From Vibrio sp. HI00D65 (lineage in GTDB: Bacteria > Pseudomonadota > Gammaproteobacteria > Enterobacterales > Vibrionaceae), in contig NZ_LWEH01000613.1 of NCBI RefSeq assembly GCF_001635455.1, positions 206,756-270,755 of the forward strand: a DNA stretch of 64,000 bases, in the 5' to 3' direction. Numbering within the stretch: the stretch's first letter is position 1; each line of letters begins with the position of its first letter. Below, one piece after another: positions 27,040 through 36,244 of this stretch. The notes beneath the pieces are model-generated. The model saw only the letters and a list, made by a program, of their open reading frames with translations. It was not told where the DNA came from and made no database searches. The position numbers and the translations under genes are program-made.

Positions 27040-28377
27040 TTAACCAAACATCGACATTGTTTGATTCATTTGATTCATTAAGGTATTCATTTGAGTAAAT
27101 TGCTTGAGGTAGCGGTCGTAAGACATCTCGTATTTCCGCTCAAGCGTTGCTTGCTTATCTTCAATACGATCTAAGTTGGATTGCAGCGCCTCTTTACGCG
27201 AATTAAACGTACCTGTTGAGTATTTTAGAAAGGGGACCATCATGTCATCTAATGAGTCTAATAAAGCGCCTTCACCGTTAAACATTGCTTCTATTGCTGC
27301 GCTATTGTTCTGCTGAGCAGCATCGAACTTTTCTTGGTCTATGACCATTTTTCCCGAGCGATCGAGGGTGATACCGACTTCACTGAGTCGCATTCCGCCA
27401 TGCTCTCCGCGCACTAAACTGGTGAGTTGGCTCTCAATTGAGCGTAGAGTTGGGTCACTGGCTAATGCCCCACGGGCTTTAGTTTCGCTCCCAATTTGAG
27501 TATGTTCATCGAGGGTTGAAACGAGCGTGTTGTAGGCTTCAATAAATTGGTCAATTTGTTCTTTTGTGCCTTCCTTATCGGTACCTATCCCGAGAGAAAT
27601 GGGGGTATCTCCCGTTGATTGAGCCTTATTCACAGTGATGTCAACGCCATCAATTACACCTTCAAAGGTATTACTTGAATTGGTGAGCTTCAGGCCGCTA
27701 CTTTCTGCACCTAGCCAGATTACTGCGTCTTGTGGCTTGCTTATTTCTGTTGTATTGCTAAACGCGTTTTCAAACCAGTTTTCTCCTGTACCTGAAGCAT
27801 TCACGTTGATGGTATTTGCTGTGCCAGTTTCAGTACTCGATAGCATTAAGTGCGTTTGACCATTTGAGCGCACTAAGGTGGCATTAACCCCGGGGTTGTT
27901 GGGATTATTGTTGATGGTGGTGACTAAATCGGTCATGGTGGCTTTTCCGTCGCCATTGTTATCAATGGAAGATAAGTCCAACGTCATCGTTTCGCCATCA
28001 ATGGTGACTTCTAATACGCCTGTGGTTGGTACTTCTGTTGTAGCATCCAAGCTTGCAGGCATCCCCGTAGAGATTTGATGTGACGTCGCAACTTGTTCGA
28101 CAAAAATCTGATAGTTACCTGATATCGCATTAGCATCAGTGTTTGCCGTGAAGTAGCCATCTTGAGAGAGTGTTGCCGAGTTTTTAATGATGCTATTGGT
28201 GCTACTGTTGATGTCATTTATTGCAGTACGGAAATCACGTAGTGCGTTTTCAACTTTTCCAAGTGCAGTAAGTTGAGCTTGGTATTTGTCTGCTTGCAAT
28301 TGGTAGCGCTGTTGAAACGGCTGTACATCGTACGTGGCCAACTGGGTTGCCATGGTTATTGGATCTAATGAACTCAT
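27040..28377 (-). CDS. lafB: Filament cap protein FliD (LafB)
   Basis: 445 residues. The N-terminal coil region contains DPITMATQLATYDVQPFQQR, the middle has the FliD pattern (GVDITVNKAQSTGDTPISL; FIEAYNTLVSTLDEHTQ), and the C terminus is a long coiled coil (EALQSNLDRIEDKQATLERK) ending in a Met/Gln-rich tail. It caps the filament tip and folds incoming flagellin. It is the first gene of lafBCDEFSTU. Confidence 0.93.
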   Translation of the reverse strand: MSSLDPITMATQLATYDVQPFQQRYQLQADKYQAQLTALGKVENALRDFRTAINDINSSTNSIIKNSATLSQDGYFTANTDANAISGNYQIFVEQVATSHQISTGMPASLDATTEVPTTGVLEVTIDGETMTLDLSSIDNNGDGKATMTDLVTTINNNPNNPGVNATLVRSNGQTHLMLSSTETGTANTINVNASGTGENWFENAFSNTTEISKPQDAVIWLGAESSGLKLTNSSNTFEGVIDGVDITVNKAQSTGDTPISLGIGTDKEGTKEQIDQFIEAYNTLVSTLDEHTQIGSETKARGALASDPTLRSIESQLTSLVRGEHGGMRLSEVGITLDRSGKMVIDQEKFDAAQQNNSAAIEAMFNGEGALLDSLDDMMVPFLKYSTGTFNSRKEALQSNLDRIEDKQATLERKYEMSYDRYLKQFTQMNTLMNQMNQTMSMFG

Positions 28378-28859
28378 CAGGTCACTCCCTCTCTTATTTA
28401 TATTTGGCGTATTTATGCCGTCAACTAATCTCTAGAAGCAAGAACTGAGCCTGATGCTTAAGTTCTTATTTATCAGTCGCTTATGTTGACATCCTGAGCT
28501 TGGGCGGAAGCGTTTTTTCCACCTTTACCGTTCCTTCTTTCCCCTTAATAAATAGGGAAGGGGTTACTCAATAAAGGCGACCGAATACAAGAGAATATTT
28601 AATCGAGACTCGCTAAAAGTGTATTGTTTTACTTTTTTGCGGAGGTTGGCTTTTACGAGTTACTGTTTAAGGGGAGAAGTTATGTAATACCAAAGGTACC
28701 GTAGCGAGTGTTTTGGCTTTCAGTCGATTTAGTCACTTAATTAATCAGATTTTTAATAAGCTTTGATGTTCGTCAGCGATGACGATTGATTTTATCTTTA
28801 GCATAAATAAAAGCCTCCCTGAATTTAGAGAGGCTTTAACGATGAATCTAACGGTAAAA
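28378..28859 (-). other. Long intergenic region between lafA and lafB
   Basis: 482 bases without a gene. It holds the lafA terminator at its right end and should hold the lafB promoter. I found no convincing sigma-28 (TAAA-N15-GCCGATAA) or sigma-54 match by eye. A Pyr-rich stretch near 28530-28570 is the only other feature. Confidence 0.4.
28808..28837 (-). terminator. Terminator of lafA
   Basis: An inverted repeat, AAAGCCTCCCT against AGAGAGGCTTT, with a 6-base loop. Read on the minus strand it is followed by TTTTATTTATG. Confidence 0.82.
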
Positions 28860-29771
28860 TTAGCGCAGTAGCGACATAGCCATGCCTGGCAACTGGTTCG
28901 TTTGAGAGAGCACCGTTGTGCCGGCTTGCATCAGCATTTGGTTCTTCGTCATATTTGAAGACTCTACGGCGAAATCAGCGTCCATGATACGACCCTTCGC
29001 AGCCGATGTGTTTTCTACCATGTTACCTAGGTTGGTCATGGTGTGTTCTAGACGGTTGATGCTTGCACCTAAATCAGAACGAACAGCACCCAATTGACCG
29101 ATAACACCGCCGTCGGCAGCGCTACCAGCACCACCAGTACCTGAGTCAGAGTTGACTGACAGTGCATCCATCATATCTTGAGGGGAGTGACCAGCACCAG
29201 CTGCTGTGAAATCAGCCGTTTTTGCGTCAGCAGCAAAAGTCTTTAATGCAGCCAAACCTGTTGTACTAGAGGCTCCCGCCCCACCAATGGTCATGGTTTC
29301 TGCCTGTGATGAGCCAATTTGGAATGTAACACCTGAACTGATTGCACCACCCGCATCAAGCAGGTTATTACCACCAAAGCTGGTGTTGGTGATGATGTTT
29401 TCTAACTCTTCACCTAGGGCTTGGAACTCTGAAGATAGAGACGCCAGGTCAGCATCTGAGTTTGTGCCATTGGCCGCTTGCGTAGCAAGGTCGTTCATTC
29501 GGTAAGCGATGTTGGTCATTTCGTCCATCGCACCTTCGGCTGTTTGCATCATTGAGATGCCATCTTGTGCATTACGCATAGCGACGCTCATCCCGCGAGT
29601 TTGCGCTTCTAAGCGGTTAGCAATTTGTAGGCCCGCAGCATCATCGGCCGCTGAGTTAATACGTAGACCCGTACTTAAGCGCTCCATGGAAGTATTTAGT
29701 AGGTCATTAGTTTTAGTGATGTTGTTTTGTGTAACTAGCGAAGCGTAGTTAGTGTGCATTGATAGAGCCAT
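28860..29771 (-). CDS. lafA: Lateral flagellin LafA
   Basis: 303 residues from ATG 29771, with AAGGAG nine bases upstream; the open frame extends to 29858 but the family N terminus is MALSMHTNYASLV. The conserved D0/D1 parts are TNDLLNTSMERLSTGLRINS with AADDAAGLQIANRL at the N terminus, and MDADFAVESSNMTKNQMLMQ to the terminal SLLR at the C terminus. The central domain is short and Gly/Ala/Ser-rich. One flagellin gene only. It is monocistronic, with terminators on both sides. Confidence 0.96.
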   Translation of the reverse strand: MALSMHTNYASLVTQNNITKTNDLLNTSMERLSTGLRINSAADDAAGLQIANRLEAQTRGMSVAMRNAQDGISMMQTAEGAMDEMTNIAYRMNDLATQAANGTNSDADLASLSSEFQALGEELENIITNTSFGGNNLLDAGGAISSGVTFQIGSSQAETMTIGGAGASSTTGLAALKTFAADAKTADFTAAGAGHSPQDMMDALSVNSDSGTGGAGSAADGGVIGQLGAVRSDLGASINRLEHTMTNLGNMVENTSAAKGRIMDADFAVESSNMTKNQMLMQAGTTVLSQTNQLPGMAMSLLR

Positions 29772-29802
29772 AATCTGTTCTCCTTGATGGTTCAATGTGG
29801 GA

Positions 29803-29810
29803 CTATCGCC
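29803..29810 (-). promoter_or_regulatory. Possible sigma-28 -10 element of lafA
   Basis: Minus-strand GGCGATAG resembles the sigma-28 -10 (GCCGATAA) and is 32 bases before the lafA ATG. No TAAA-like -35 is seen at the usual distance, so this is weak. Confidence 0.3.
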
Positions 29811-29948
29811 CCGCTCACTAACAAGAGGCGGTTGGTTAGGTTTGATGATTAATTGCAAATATGAAAATTTTCTAAAAATTGCTAATTTTGATGTGTTTTA
29901 GTGACATTTATTCCAGAAAAAATCGTGTTTTAAGACTGTTCAGACATG

Positions 29949-29986
29949 AAAAAGGGCGAGTGCTTATTGCTGAACTCGTCCTTTTT
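29949..29986 (-). terminator. Terminator of the fliM-flhA-EAL operon
   Basis: A 13-bp stem (29949-29961 with 29974-29986, one wobble) with A-run and T-run. It separates the export operon from lafA. Confidence 0.87.
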
Positions 29987-29998
29987 CTTTAGCCCCGT

Positions 29999-30796
29999 TT
30001 AATCATCGCCGAACGATTTAAACGACAATGAAGTGGGAATATCACTGAAATAGCCGAAGTAATAACTCGCACCGAGTAAGCGGTAACGATTGAGCTCGTT
30101 TTGGCTTGCGACTCTACCTGCCACCCAAGGGAACTGATTACGACGTAGGAAGCGTGCGATGGGAAGGAACGCATGCTGATCTTGCTTGTTTTCCATGGTG
30201 ACAGATAGCTTGATCAGATCGGGTTCAAACTCGGCAATGCGTTCAAAGTGTGTTTGGCTGGTCGCAATTTCAAACCACAAGGCATACGCGTTGTCTTTCA
30301 GCTGTTCAACTAAAGCAGCAACGCGTTCATGGAGGCACAGAGTTTCATCGGCTTGCAAAGCGGGCACGACATGTTGAAATGCTGCCTTGTGGAATTGAAT
30401 CATCTGATTCAAAAAGTGACGCCCTGCTTGCCATAGTAAGGCGTCGACCCGGATAGGCACCACGACATTGCTGATAAGGTCCGAATGAAAGGTATCGATC
30501 TGGAACTGAGTTTGGCGCAGGGCTAAAAACAAGCTGTATAAATCTAAGCAATATTGCATTTGCTCAGACAGTTTAAACTGATAAACACTCTGTTCGCCAT
30601 GTACACCAAAGCGCAAGGTAAGGTGCTGGTATTCCACCTCACCGGTTTTGGTTTTGCGGATGGCCTGACAGGCGTGTTGAATGTCTTTGTGTTTGAGCGC
30701 ATCAAACACCAGTTGGTCGTCGTTCGTGACAATGTGTTGTAGTGCGAGATCGCACAAGTAGTCATACATCGCTTTTGTTGAGATGAGATTAGCCAA
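29999..30796 (-). CDS. Degenerate EAL-domain protein coupled to lateral flhA
   Basis: 265 residues whose layout follows an EAL domain with every catalytic site changed. EVEYQHLTLRF (53-63) lies where the EAL strand should be. FEIATSQTHFERIAEFEPDLIKL (175-197) matches the region of DDFGTGYSSL...DxIKID but lacks the acids. WVAGRVASQNELNRYRLLGA (224-243) followed by YFGYFSDIP matches AEGVET...LG...GY.FS.P without the catalytic Glu. Its start overlaps the end of flhA by 8 bases. A phosphodiesterase role is unlikely; a protein-binding or c-di-GMP-binding regulator (compare YdiV) is possible. Confidence 0.7.
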   Translation of the reverse strand: MANLISTKAMYDYLCDLALQHIVTNDDQLVFDALKHKDIQHACQAIRKTKTGEVEYQHLTLRFGVHGEQSVYQFKLSEQMQYCLDLYSLFLALRQTQFQIDTFHSDLISNVVVPIRVDALLWQAGRHFLNQMIQFHKAAFQHVVPALQADETLCLHERVAALVEQLKDNAYALWFEIATSQTHFERIAEFEPDLIKLSVTMENKQDQHAFLPIARFLRRNQFPWVAGRVASQNELNRYRLLGASYYFGYFSDIPTSLSFKSFGDD

Positions 30797-32879
30797 GGTT
30801 TCCTACTACATTGATCTGTTTATTTTCTGGGATTTCATTATACGACAGTACCGCTAAACCTTGAGTAAAGGTGCGGGCATAACGAGCCAGCAATGGGCGC
30901 AGTTGAGGCATTACCAGTAAAATAGGAGGTAAACCTTGTTGTTTCAGTTGCTGGCGAATTAACGGTAAATTTTGTTGGAATTGGTTTAAAACGTTTGGTT
31001 CAATCGGGAAGCTATCGAGCATCACAGGCCCTGCGGCTTGGGCTTGTTGTAGCGATGACATCAGCATTTGCTCGAGCTCGTCGGACAATGCATAAACGTT
31101 GAGCTCACTCTTCTGCCCAATAACTAAATTAACTAGGGTACGTTTTAGGGCGCAGCGAATATCCGCAGCAAGCAGAATAGGATCTTTTGTATTTTCTGAA
31201 GATTCCAACATAGTATTGGCTATGGTTCGAATGTCTTTTAACGGAACCTGGTCGAGCAACAGTTGACGGTAGACCTTCAGTTGTTGAGCTGGTGTTAATG
31301 CGGCCACTAAGGCCTCGGCTAATTTAGGAGCTTGCGCAGAGAGCCTTTGAATCATTGCCTCAACATCATCATGTGTAAATAGTTCAGCTAAGTTGGTTTT
31401 TATAATTTTGCTAATATGTGTGGCGATAACGGTGCCATCATCAACCACTTGATACCCCATATTAAGTGCTTTAGCTTTATCTTTATGTTCTATCCATACT
31501 GCCGGTAATTGGTATGCGGGATCACTGCCTAAAATGCCGTCGATTTCACCATAGGTCTCGCCAACGGCAATCGCCATCAAACGTTCTGGTTCAATAAAAC
31601 CTTGTTCAATCACTTCACCATTTAGAGCAAGGGTGTATTGATTGGGTTTTAGACTTAGGTTGTCGCGGATACGCACTTCTGGGAGTAGGAACCCAACCTG
31701 TTCTGAAAGATTTTTGCGAACGCCACGAATACGCTGTGCCAAGGGGGCACCTTGTTCTTTGTTGACCAAGTGCACTAAGCGGTAGCCTAAGGCGAGAGAC
31801 AAAGTTTGAACATGAGGAATCATATCCCAAGTGAGTGTGGTCTCTTCTTCTTGCATCGTTTGAGAGAGCGCTTCCACTTGATCCATTTGAGGTGTCTGAA
31901 CCGACCGTTTACTTTGTCGCCAGCCAGCAAAGGCTAGCGCGGCGGCAAAACTAAAAAAGGCCAAATGCGGCATACCAGGTACGATACCAATCACGATCAT
32001 AATACCTGCAACAGTAAATAAGGTTGCAGGTGTTGCTAGTAGCTGTCTGTGCATGGTTTCTGACATGCCATTGTCGCTATCATTGATGCGGGTCACGATG
32101 ATCGCGGCGGCTGTTGCCAATAGTAGCGATGGAATTTGCGCGACTAAGCCATCACCAATGGTGAGCAACGCATAGGTTTTGAAAGCTTCTGAAGCGGGCA
32201 ACCCATACTCGAATACACCAATGCTGATACCACCAATGATGTTGATAAATAAGATCAATAGCCCCGCGACGGCGTCGCCACGAACAAATTTAGAAGCACC
32301 ATCCATGGAACCATGGAAATCGGCTTCATTGGCGACTTCCTTACGACGTAAGCGGGCGCTTTCTTGGTCAATTAAACCAGCATTGAGATCGGCATCGATC
32401 GCCATTTGTTTGCCCGGTAAGGCGTCCAAGGTAAAGCGAGCCGATACTTCCGAAATTCGCTCACCACCTTTAGTGATGACGACAAAGTTAATGATCATCA
32501 AAATGATGAAGACCACCATACCTACGACATAATTCCCACCGATAACGACTTCACCAAAGGCTTGAATGACTTTACCTGCCGCATCGCCGCCATTATGACC
32601 TTCGAGTAAGACGATTCGGGTTGAAGCAACGTTCAGCGTCAGCCTGAGTAATGTAGCTACCAACAAAATAGTGGGAAAGACCGAAAAGTCCAGCGGTCGT
32701 TTCGCTGTGGTACTGACCAATAATACTAAGATCGCTAACACGATGTTGAAGGTAAACAGCGCATCCAATAGTAGTGGTGGCAATGGCAAAATCACCATGG
32801 CTAAAACCATGAGTAAGACGATTGGAATGCCAATGTAGCCTTTGGTGGAGGTATGAAGTTGTTTTAACCAGCTAAACAT
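30789..32879 (-). CDS. flhA: Flagellar export gate protein FlhA (lateral)
   Basis: 696 residues, a normal FlhA length. The N-terminal half has about eight membrane segments and the FHIPEP-family signature region (LRLTLNVASTRIVLL, then GDAAGKVIQAFGEVVIGGNY). The cytoplasmic half binds chaperone-substrate complexes. It is the main export gate, using proton motive force. It lies 30 bases after flhB and is followed by the coupled EAL-like gene. Confidence 0.97.
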   Translation of the reverse strand: MFSWLKQLHTSTKGYIGIPIVLLMVLAMVILPLPPLLLDALFTFNIVLAILVLLVSTTAKRPLDFSVFPTILLVATLLRLTLNVASTRIVLLEGHNGGDAAGKVIQAFGEVVIGGNYVVGMVVFIILMIINFVVITKGGERISEVSARFTLDALPGKQMAIDADLNAGLIDQESARLRRKEVANEADFHGSMDGASKFVRGDAVAGLLILFINIIGGISIGVFEYGLPASEAFKTYALLTIGDGLVAQIPSLLLATAAAIIVTRINDSDNGMSETMHRQLLATPATLFTVAGIMIVIGIVPGMPHLAFFSFAAALAFAGWRQSKRSVQTPQMDQVEALSQTMQEEETTLTWDMIPHVQTLSLALGYRLVHLVNKEQGAPLAQRIRGVRKNLSEQVGFLLPEVRIRDNLSLKPNQYTLALNGEVIEQGFIEPERLMAIAVGETYGEIDGILGSDPAYQLPAVWIEHKDKAKALNMGYQVVDDGTVIATHISKIIKTNLAELFTHDDVEAMIQRLSAQAPKLAEALVAALTPAQQLKVYRQLLLDQVPLKDIRTIANTMLESSENTKDPILLAADIRCALKRTLVNLVIGQKSELNVYALSDELEQMLMSSLQQAQAAGPVMLDSFPIEPNVLNQFQQNLPLIRQQLKQQGLPPILLVMPQLRPLLARYARTFTQGLAVLSYNEIPENKQINVVGNLG

Positions 32880-32909
32880 GTTGTCGTGTCCTTGGGTAAA
32901 CGCGGTTGA

Positions 32910-34037
32910 TCAGTGTTGTAAGTGTTTTGGAATTGAAAAGTGAGGCAAAGGTGTCGGTTCTTGTCCTTGCCCTTTACGAAAGGCTTTCAATTGCAAAACG
33001 TAAGTCAGAATATGAGCTACTGCGACATAAAGTTGATTTGGGATTGCTTGCTCAATGGCTGTGGTGTGATAAATCGAACGCGTCAGTGGAGGAGCGTTGA
33101 TGATCTCGATGTCATTATCTCTGGCAATACGTTGAATATGCATCGCCGTCTCATCTACTCCTTTCGCGACGAGAAAGGGAGCGTCTGAGATGGAAGGATC
33201 GTACTTTAATGCAACGGCATAGTGAGTTGGGTTCGTGACAATCACATCGGCTGTTGGCACCATCTTGTCAATTTTACGACGTGCGAACTGTTGCTGAATT
33301 TGTCTAATACGCTGCTTGACCTCAGGACGACCCTCGTTATTTTTGTATTCCTCTTTGATCTCTTGTTTGGTCATTTTGAGCTCTTTAAGGTGCTCCCAAC
33401 GCTGATAAGGAATGTCAATGACGCCAAACAGCAATAAGGCAACTCCCATGAGCAAGACACCTTCGAACAAGATCGACATGATTAAAGTAACCCCTTGGTT
33501 TAGCGGTAAAGTTTGCATTCCAAGTAGAGACTGAAGATGATTGTCGAGATAGCCATACAGGATTCCGAAAATGACTAGAACTTTAACGGTAGACTTGATC
33601 AATTCGACAATCGACCGAGTTGAGAAAATACGTTTAATGCCTGAAATGGGATTTATTTTACTGAATTTGGGCATGATATTGGCTGGTCGGAATATCCATC
33701 CTCCCAGAGCCATAGTACTGCCAAATGTCACGATGATAATGACAATGAACAGTGGTAGCAGCATCTCAATGATGACTGCTAAGCTTTGACCGATATGCTC
33801 TACAAGTCGGCTTGGGTTTTCCAAATCAGCTTTGGTCAGGGACATGTTGTAACGAAAGATTCCCGACATACTTTCCCAGATTGCACTTAATTGTGACTGA
33901 AAAAATAAAGCGACGGCTAGAAAGATAGCGGCGGTTGTGAAGTCTTTCGCTCGTGGTATCTGCCCTTCTTGGCGGGCTTTTTTTACTTTTTGAGGAGAGG
34001 CTTTTTCCGTTTTATCCTGTGATGATTGCTGGCTCAT
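32910..34037 (-). CDS. flhB: Flagellar export switch protein FlhB (lateral)
   Basis: 375 residues with four membrane segments and a cytoplasmic domain containing the autocleavage site N269-P270-T271-H272. Cleavage there sets the switch from rod/hook to filament export. The N terminus (DKTEKASPQKVKKARQEGQI) is typical. It overlaps fliR by 4 bases. Confidence 0.96.
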   Translation of the reverse strand: MSQQSSQDKTEKASPQKVKKARQEGQIPRAKDFTTAAIFLAVALFFQSQLSAIWESMSGIFRYNMSLTKADLENPSRLVEHIGQSLAVIIEMLLPLFIVIIIVTFGSTMALGGWIFRPANIMPKFSKINPISGIKRIFSTRSIVELIKSTVKVLVIFGILYGYLDNHLQSLLGMQTLPLNQGVTLIMSILFEGVLLMGVALLLFGVIDIPYQRWEHLKELKMTKQEIKEEYKNNEGRPEVKQRIRQIQQQFARRKIDKMVPTADVIVTNPTHYAVALKYDPSISDAPFLVAKGVDETAMHIQRIARDNDIEIINAPPLTRSIYHTTAIEQAIPNQLYVAVAHILTYVLQLKAFRKGQGQEPTPLPHFSIPKHLQH

Positions 34038-34810
34038 GCGCCCCCTAACATAAAGTTGTTTAAGTAGCGGATGGTGTCATGAACCAAAGCTGTGTAGCGG
34101 CTAGGCACGCCAGAAATGGAAATTAATACGCTGAAAAGGCCTAGTAGCATGGTCATAGGAAACCCAAGCGCGTAGACATTTAGAGAAGGAGCTGCGCGAT
34201 TCATAACGCCAAAGCTCACGTTCGCTAGTAGCATAGAGACGATAGCAGGTAGCGCTAGCGCCAATGCAGAGGCGAACATCCAACCGAAAATACCGAGTAC
34301 CCCTTTAAGGGAGAGCATAGTGAGCCCTGAGCCAACGGGCCAAAAGACAAAGCTTTGGATAATAATATCAATAACTAATAAGTGACCTTCTAAAGCAAGA
34401 AACAATAATGTCGAGAAGATCAAAAAAATACGGCCAAGTATGGCGACAGAAAGACCGTTGACTGGATCATTCATCATTGCCATACCTAAGCCCATTTGTA
34501 GGGAAACGATTTGACCCAGCATAGTAAATACATTGAATAGCATATGAAGGATGAGGCCAAACACTAGTCCCCAGATCGCTTGCTCGAAGGCTAAGAAGAG
34601 TGAGGTCAGAGAAAAAAGTTCAACTTCTGGCATCGCAGGCATGAGAGGAGCGGTAATGACTACGATAGAGAGTGCGAGTAAGCTACGAACCCAAACCGGA
34701 ATGAGCGCATCACCGAAAAAAGGCATAGAGATAAATACGGCTCCAATGCGGAAAAATGGCCACCAAAATTGACCAAGAATCATGGATAGTTCCGCAAAAG
34801 TGAGTGCCAT
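34034..34810 (-). CDS. fliR: Flagellar export protein FliR (lateral)
   Basis: 258 residues with about six membrane segments. The conserved stretch LQMGLGMAMMNDPVNGLSVA is at about residues 100-119. It forms the export channel with FliP and FliQ. It overlaps fliQ by one base and flhB by four. Confidence 0.94.
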   Translation of the reverse strand: MALTFAELSMILGQFWWPFFRIGAVFISMPFFGDALIPVWVRSLLALSIVVITAPLMPAMPEVELFSLTSLFLAFEQAIWGLVFGLILHMLFNVFTMLGQIVSLQMGLGMAMMNDPVNGLSVAILGRIFLIFSTLLFLALEGHLLVIDIIIQSFVFWPVGSGLTMLSLKGVLGIFGWMFASALALALPAIVSMLLANVSFGVMNRAAPSLNVYALGFPMTMLLGLFSVLISISGVPSRYTALVHDTIRYLNNFMLGGA

Positions 34811-35079
34811 TAACCTATCATCCCAGGAATGTTATGAAAGAGGTAATCGAATAGGTCCATAATTTTACGTAGCATCCAGTGCCCTGCGAAAATCACCATC
34901 AGCAGTGTAACGAGCAGTCGTGGCAAGAAGCTTAAAGTTTGTTCGTTAATTTGTGTTGCGGCTTGAAATACCGCAATACACAAACCAACAATCAGGCCAG
35001 GCACAACCAACACTGCCACCATTAAGATGATTAGCCATATTGCGTCAGAAAATAGCGTGACAGTTAACTCCGGTGTCAT
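34810..35079 (-). CDS. fliQ: Flagellar export protein FliQ (lateral)
   Basis: 89 residues with two membrane segments. The loop with AVFQAATQINEQTLSFLPRL near residues 35-54 is the FliQ signature. It begins 9 bases after fliP. Confidence 0.95.
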   Translation of the reverse strand: MTPELTVTLFSDAIWLIILMVAVLVVPGLIVGLCIAVFQAATQINEQTLSFLPRLLVTLLMVIFAGHWMLRKIMDLFDYLFHNIPGMIG

Positions 35080-35088
35080 AGTATATTT

Positions 35089-35856
35089 CTATCCCCCAAA
35101 GCTCGCTGACAAGGTGCCTACTGTCATTGCCCAACCATCGACAAGAACAAAAATGACTAATTTAAAAGGCAGGGATATGATCAAGGGAGATAGCATCATC
35201 ATCCCCATCGCCATCAACACACTGGCGACGACAAGATCGATGATCAGGAAGGGTATGAACAGCATGAAACCAATTTGAAATGCTGTCTTAAGTTCACTAA
35301 TGACGAACGCTGGGAGGACAACGGCAAATGAAATATCTGCAACGTCTTGATTAATCGGTTCATTCGCAATACGCAGCATTTGCTCTAAAGAGCTTTGATG
35401 TGTTTGCGCTAGCATAAAATCTCTAACCGGCTGTTCAGCAACTGAAAAAGCCTGAATTAAAGTGATTTCACCGTTATCGTATGGCTTGAACGCATGCTCG
35501 TAGATATCCGTCCAAACTGGACGCATAATCAGAAGGCTTAGTGTCAGGGCAATACCGATTAACACTCGATTAGGAGGACTTTGTTGCAGGCCCAATGCTT
35601 GGCGTAAAATGGCTAATACGACAATGATGCGTGTAAAGCTGGTGGCCATCAGAATGAACGCTGGCAAGAAACTGAGAGCGGTCATCAGCAATAATATTTG
35701 CAGTTTTACACTGTACTCTTGTTGGGTGTCACCATCGGAAACTGACAAAATGGTCAGGCCGTTATCTGCCGCCATTGTCGGAAACGTAAACAGTAGACTA
35801 AGTAAAATGAGCGCGCCCATAGGCAGCATAATTTGGCTGACGTTCTGAACATTCAT
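35089..35856 (-). CDS. fliP: Flagellar export protein FliP (lateral)
   Basis: 255 residues from ATG 35856, where a cleavable signal peptide ends in TMA; the longer frame to 35916 would overlap fliN by 41 bases and push the signal inside. Conserved parts are LSFLPAFILMATSFTRIIVV and PFLIIDLVVASVLMAMGMMM. It forms the core of the export gate. Confidence 0.95.
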   Translation of the reverse strand: MNVQNVSQIMLPMGALILLSLLFTFPTMAADNGLTILSVSDGDTQQEYSVKLQILLLMTALSFLPAFILMATSFTRIIVVLAILRQALGLQQSPPNRVLIGIALTLSLLIMRPVWTDIYEHAFKPYDNGEITLIQAFSVAEQPVRDFMLAQTHQSSLEQMLRIANEPINQDVADISFAVVLPAFVISELKTAFQIGFMLFIPFLIIDLVVASVLMAMGMMMLSPLIISLPFKLVIFVLVDGWAMTVGTLSASFGG

Positions 35857-35875
35857 GGTACAACCCAATTTGACT

Positions 35876-36244
35876 CTATCGGCCAACGACATTGAGTGCT
35901 GAGTCATAGACATCAATCAGACGAAGTCCGTACTTATCATTGATAACAACGACTTCAGCTTGCCCCATAAGAGAGCCATTTACCTTCACATCCAAAGGTT
36001 CGCCGTTTAGTTTATCCAACTCAATAACGGTACCCTCACCCGCTTTCATCAAATCACCCAGTGGTATTTCCTTACTTGCAACTTCCAAAGTTACTGTTAC
36101 AGGGATATGTTTAAAAAAACTTAAATCGCGCTCTGCGGTTTGCTCTACTTTGAGTTGAGTGTCTGCATCAAAATCATTTAACTGAAAATCATCAAAATCT
36201 AATTCATCGGCGTCGAATGCTTTGTTCTCGTGCGTTTCGCTCAT
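35876..36244 (-). CDS. fliN: Flagellar switch protein FliN (lateral)
   Basis: 122 residues with an acidic N-terminal 35 residues and a C-terminal SpoA domain (IPVTVTLEVASKEIPLGDLM, then GEPLDVKVNGSLMGQAEVVV). It forms the lower C ring and anchors FliH. It overlaps fliM by 4 bases. Confidence 0.95.
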   Translation of the reverse strand: MSETHENKAFDADELDFDDFQLNDFDADTQLKVEQTAERDLSFFKHIPVTVTLEVASKEIPLGDLMKAGEGTVIELDKLNGEPLDVKVNGSLMGQAEVVVINDKYGLRLIDVYDSALNVVGR

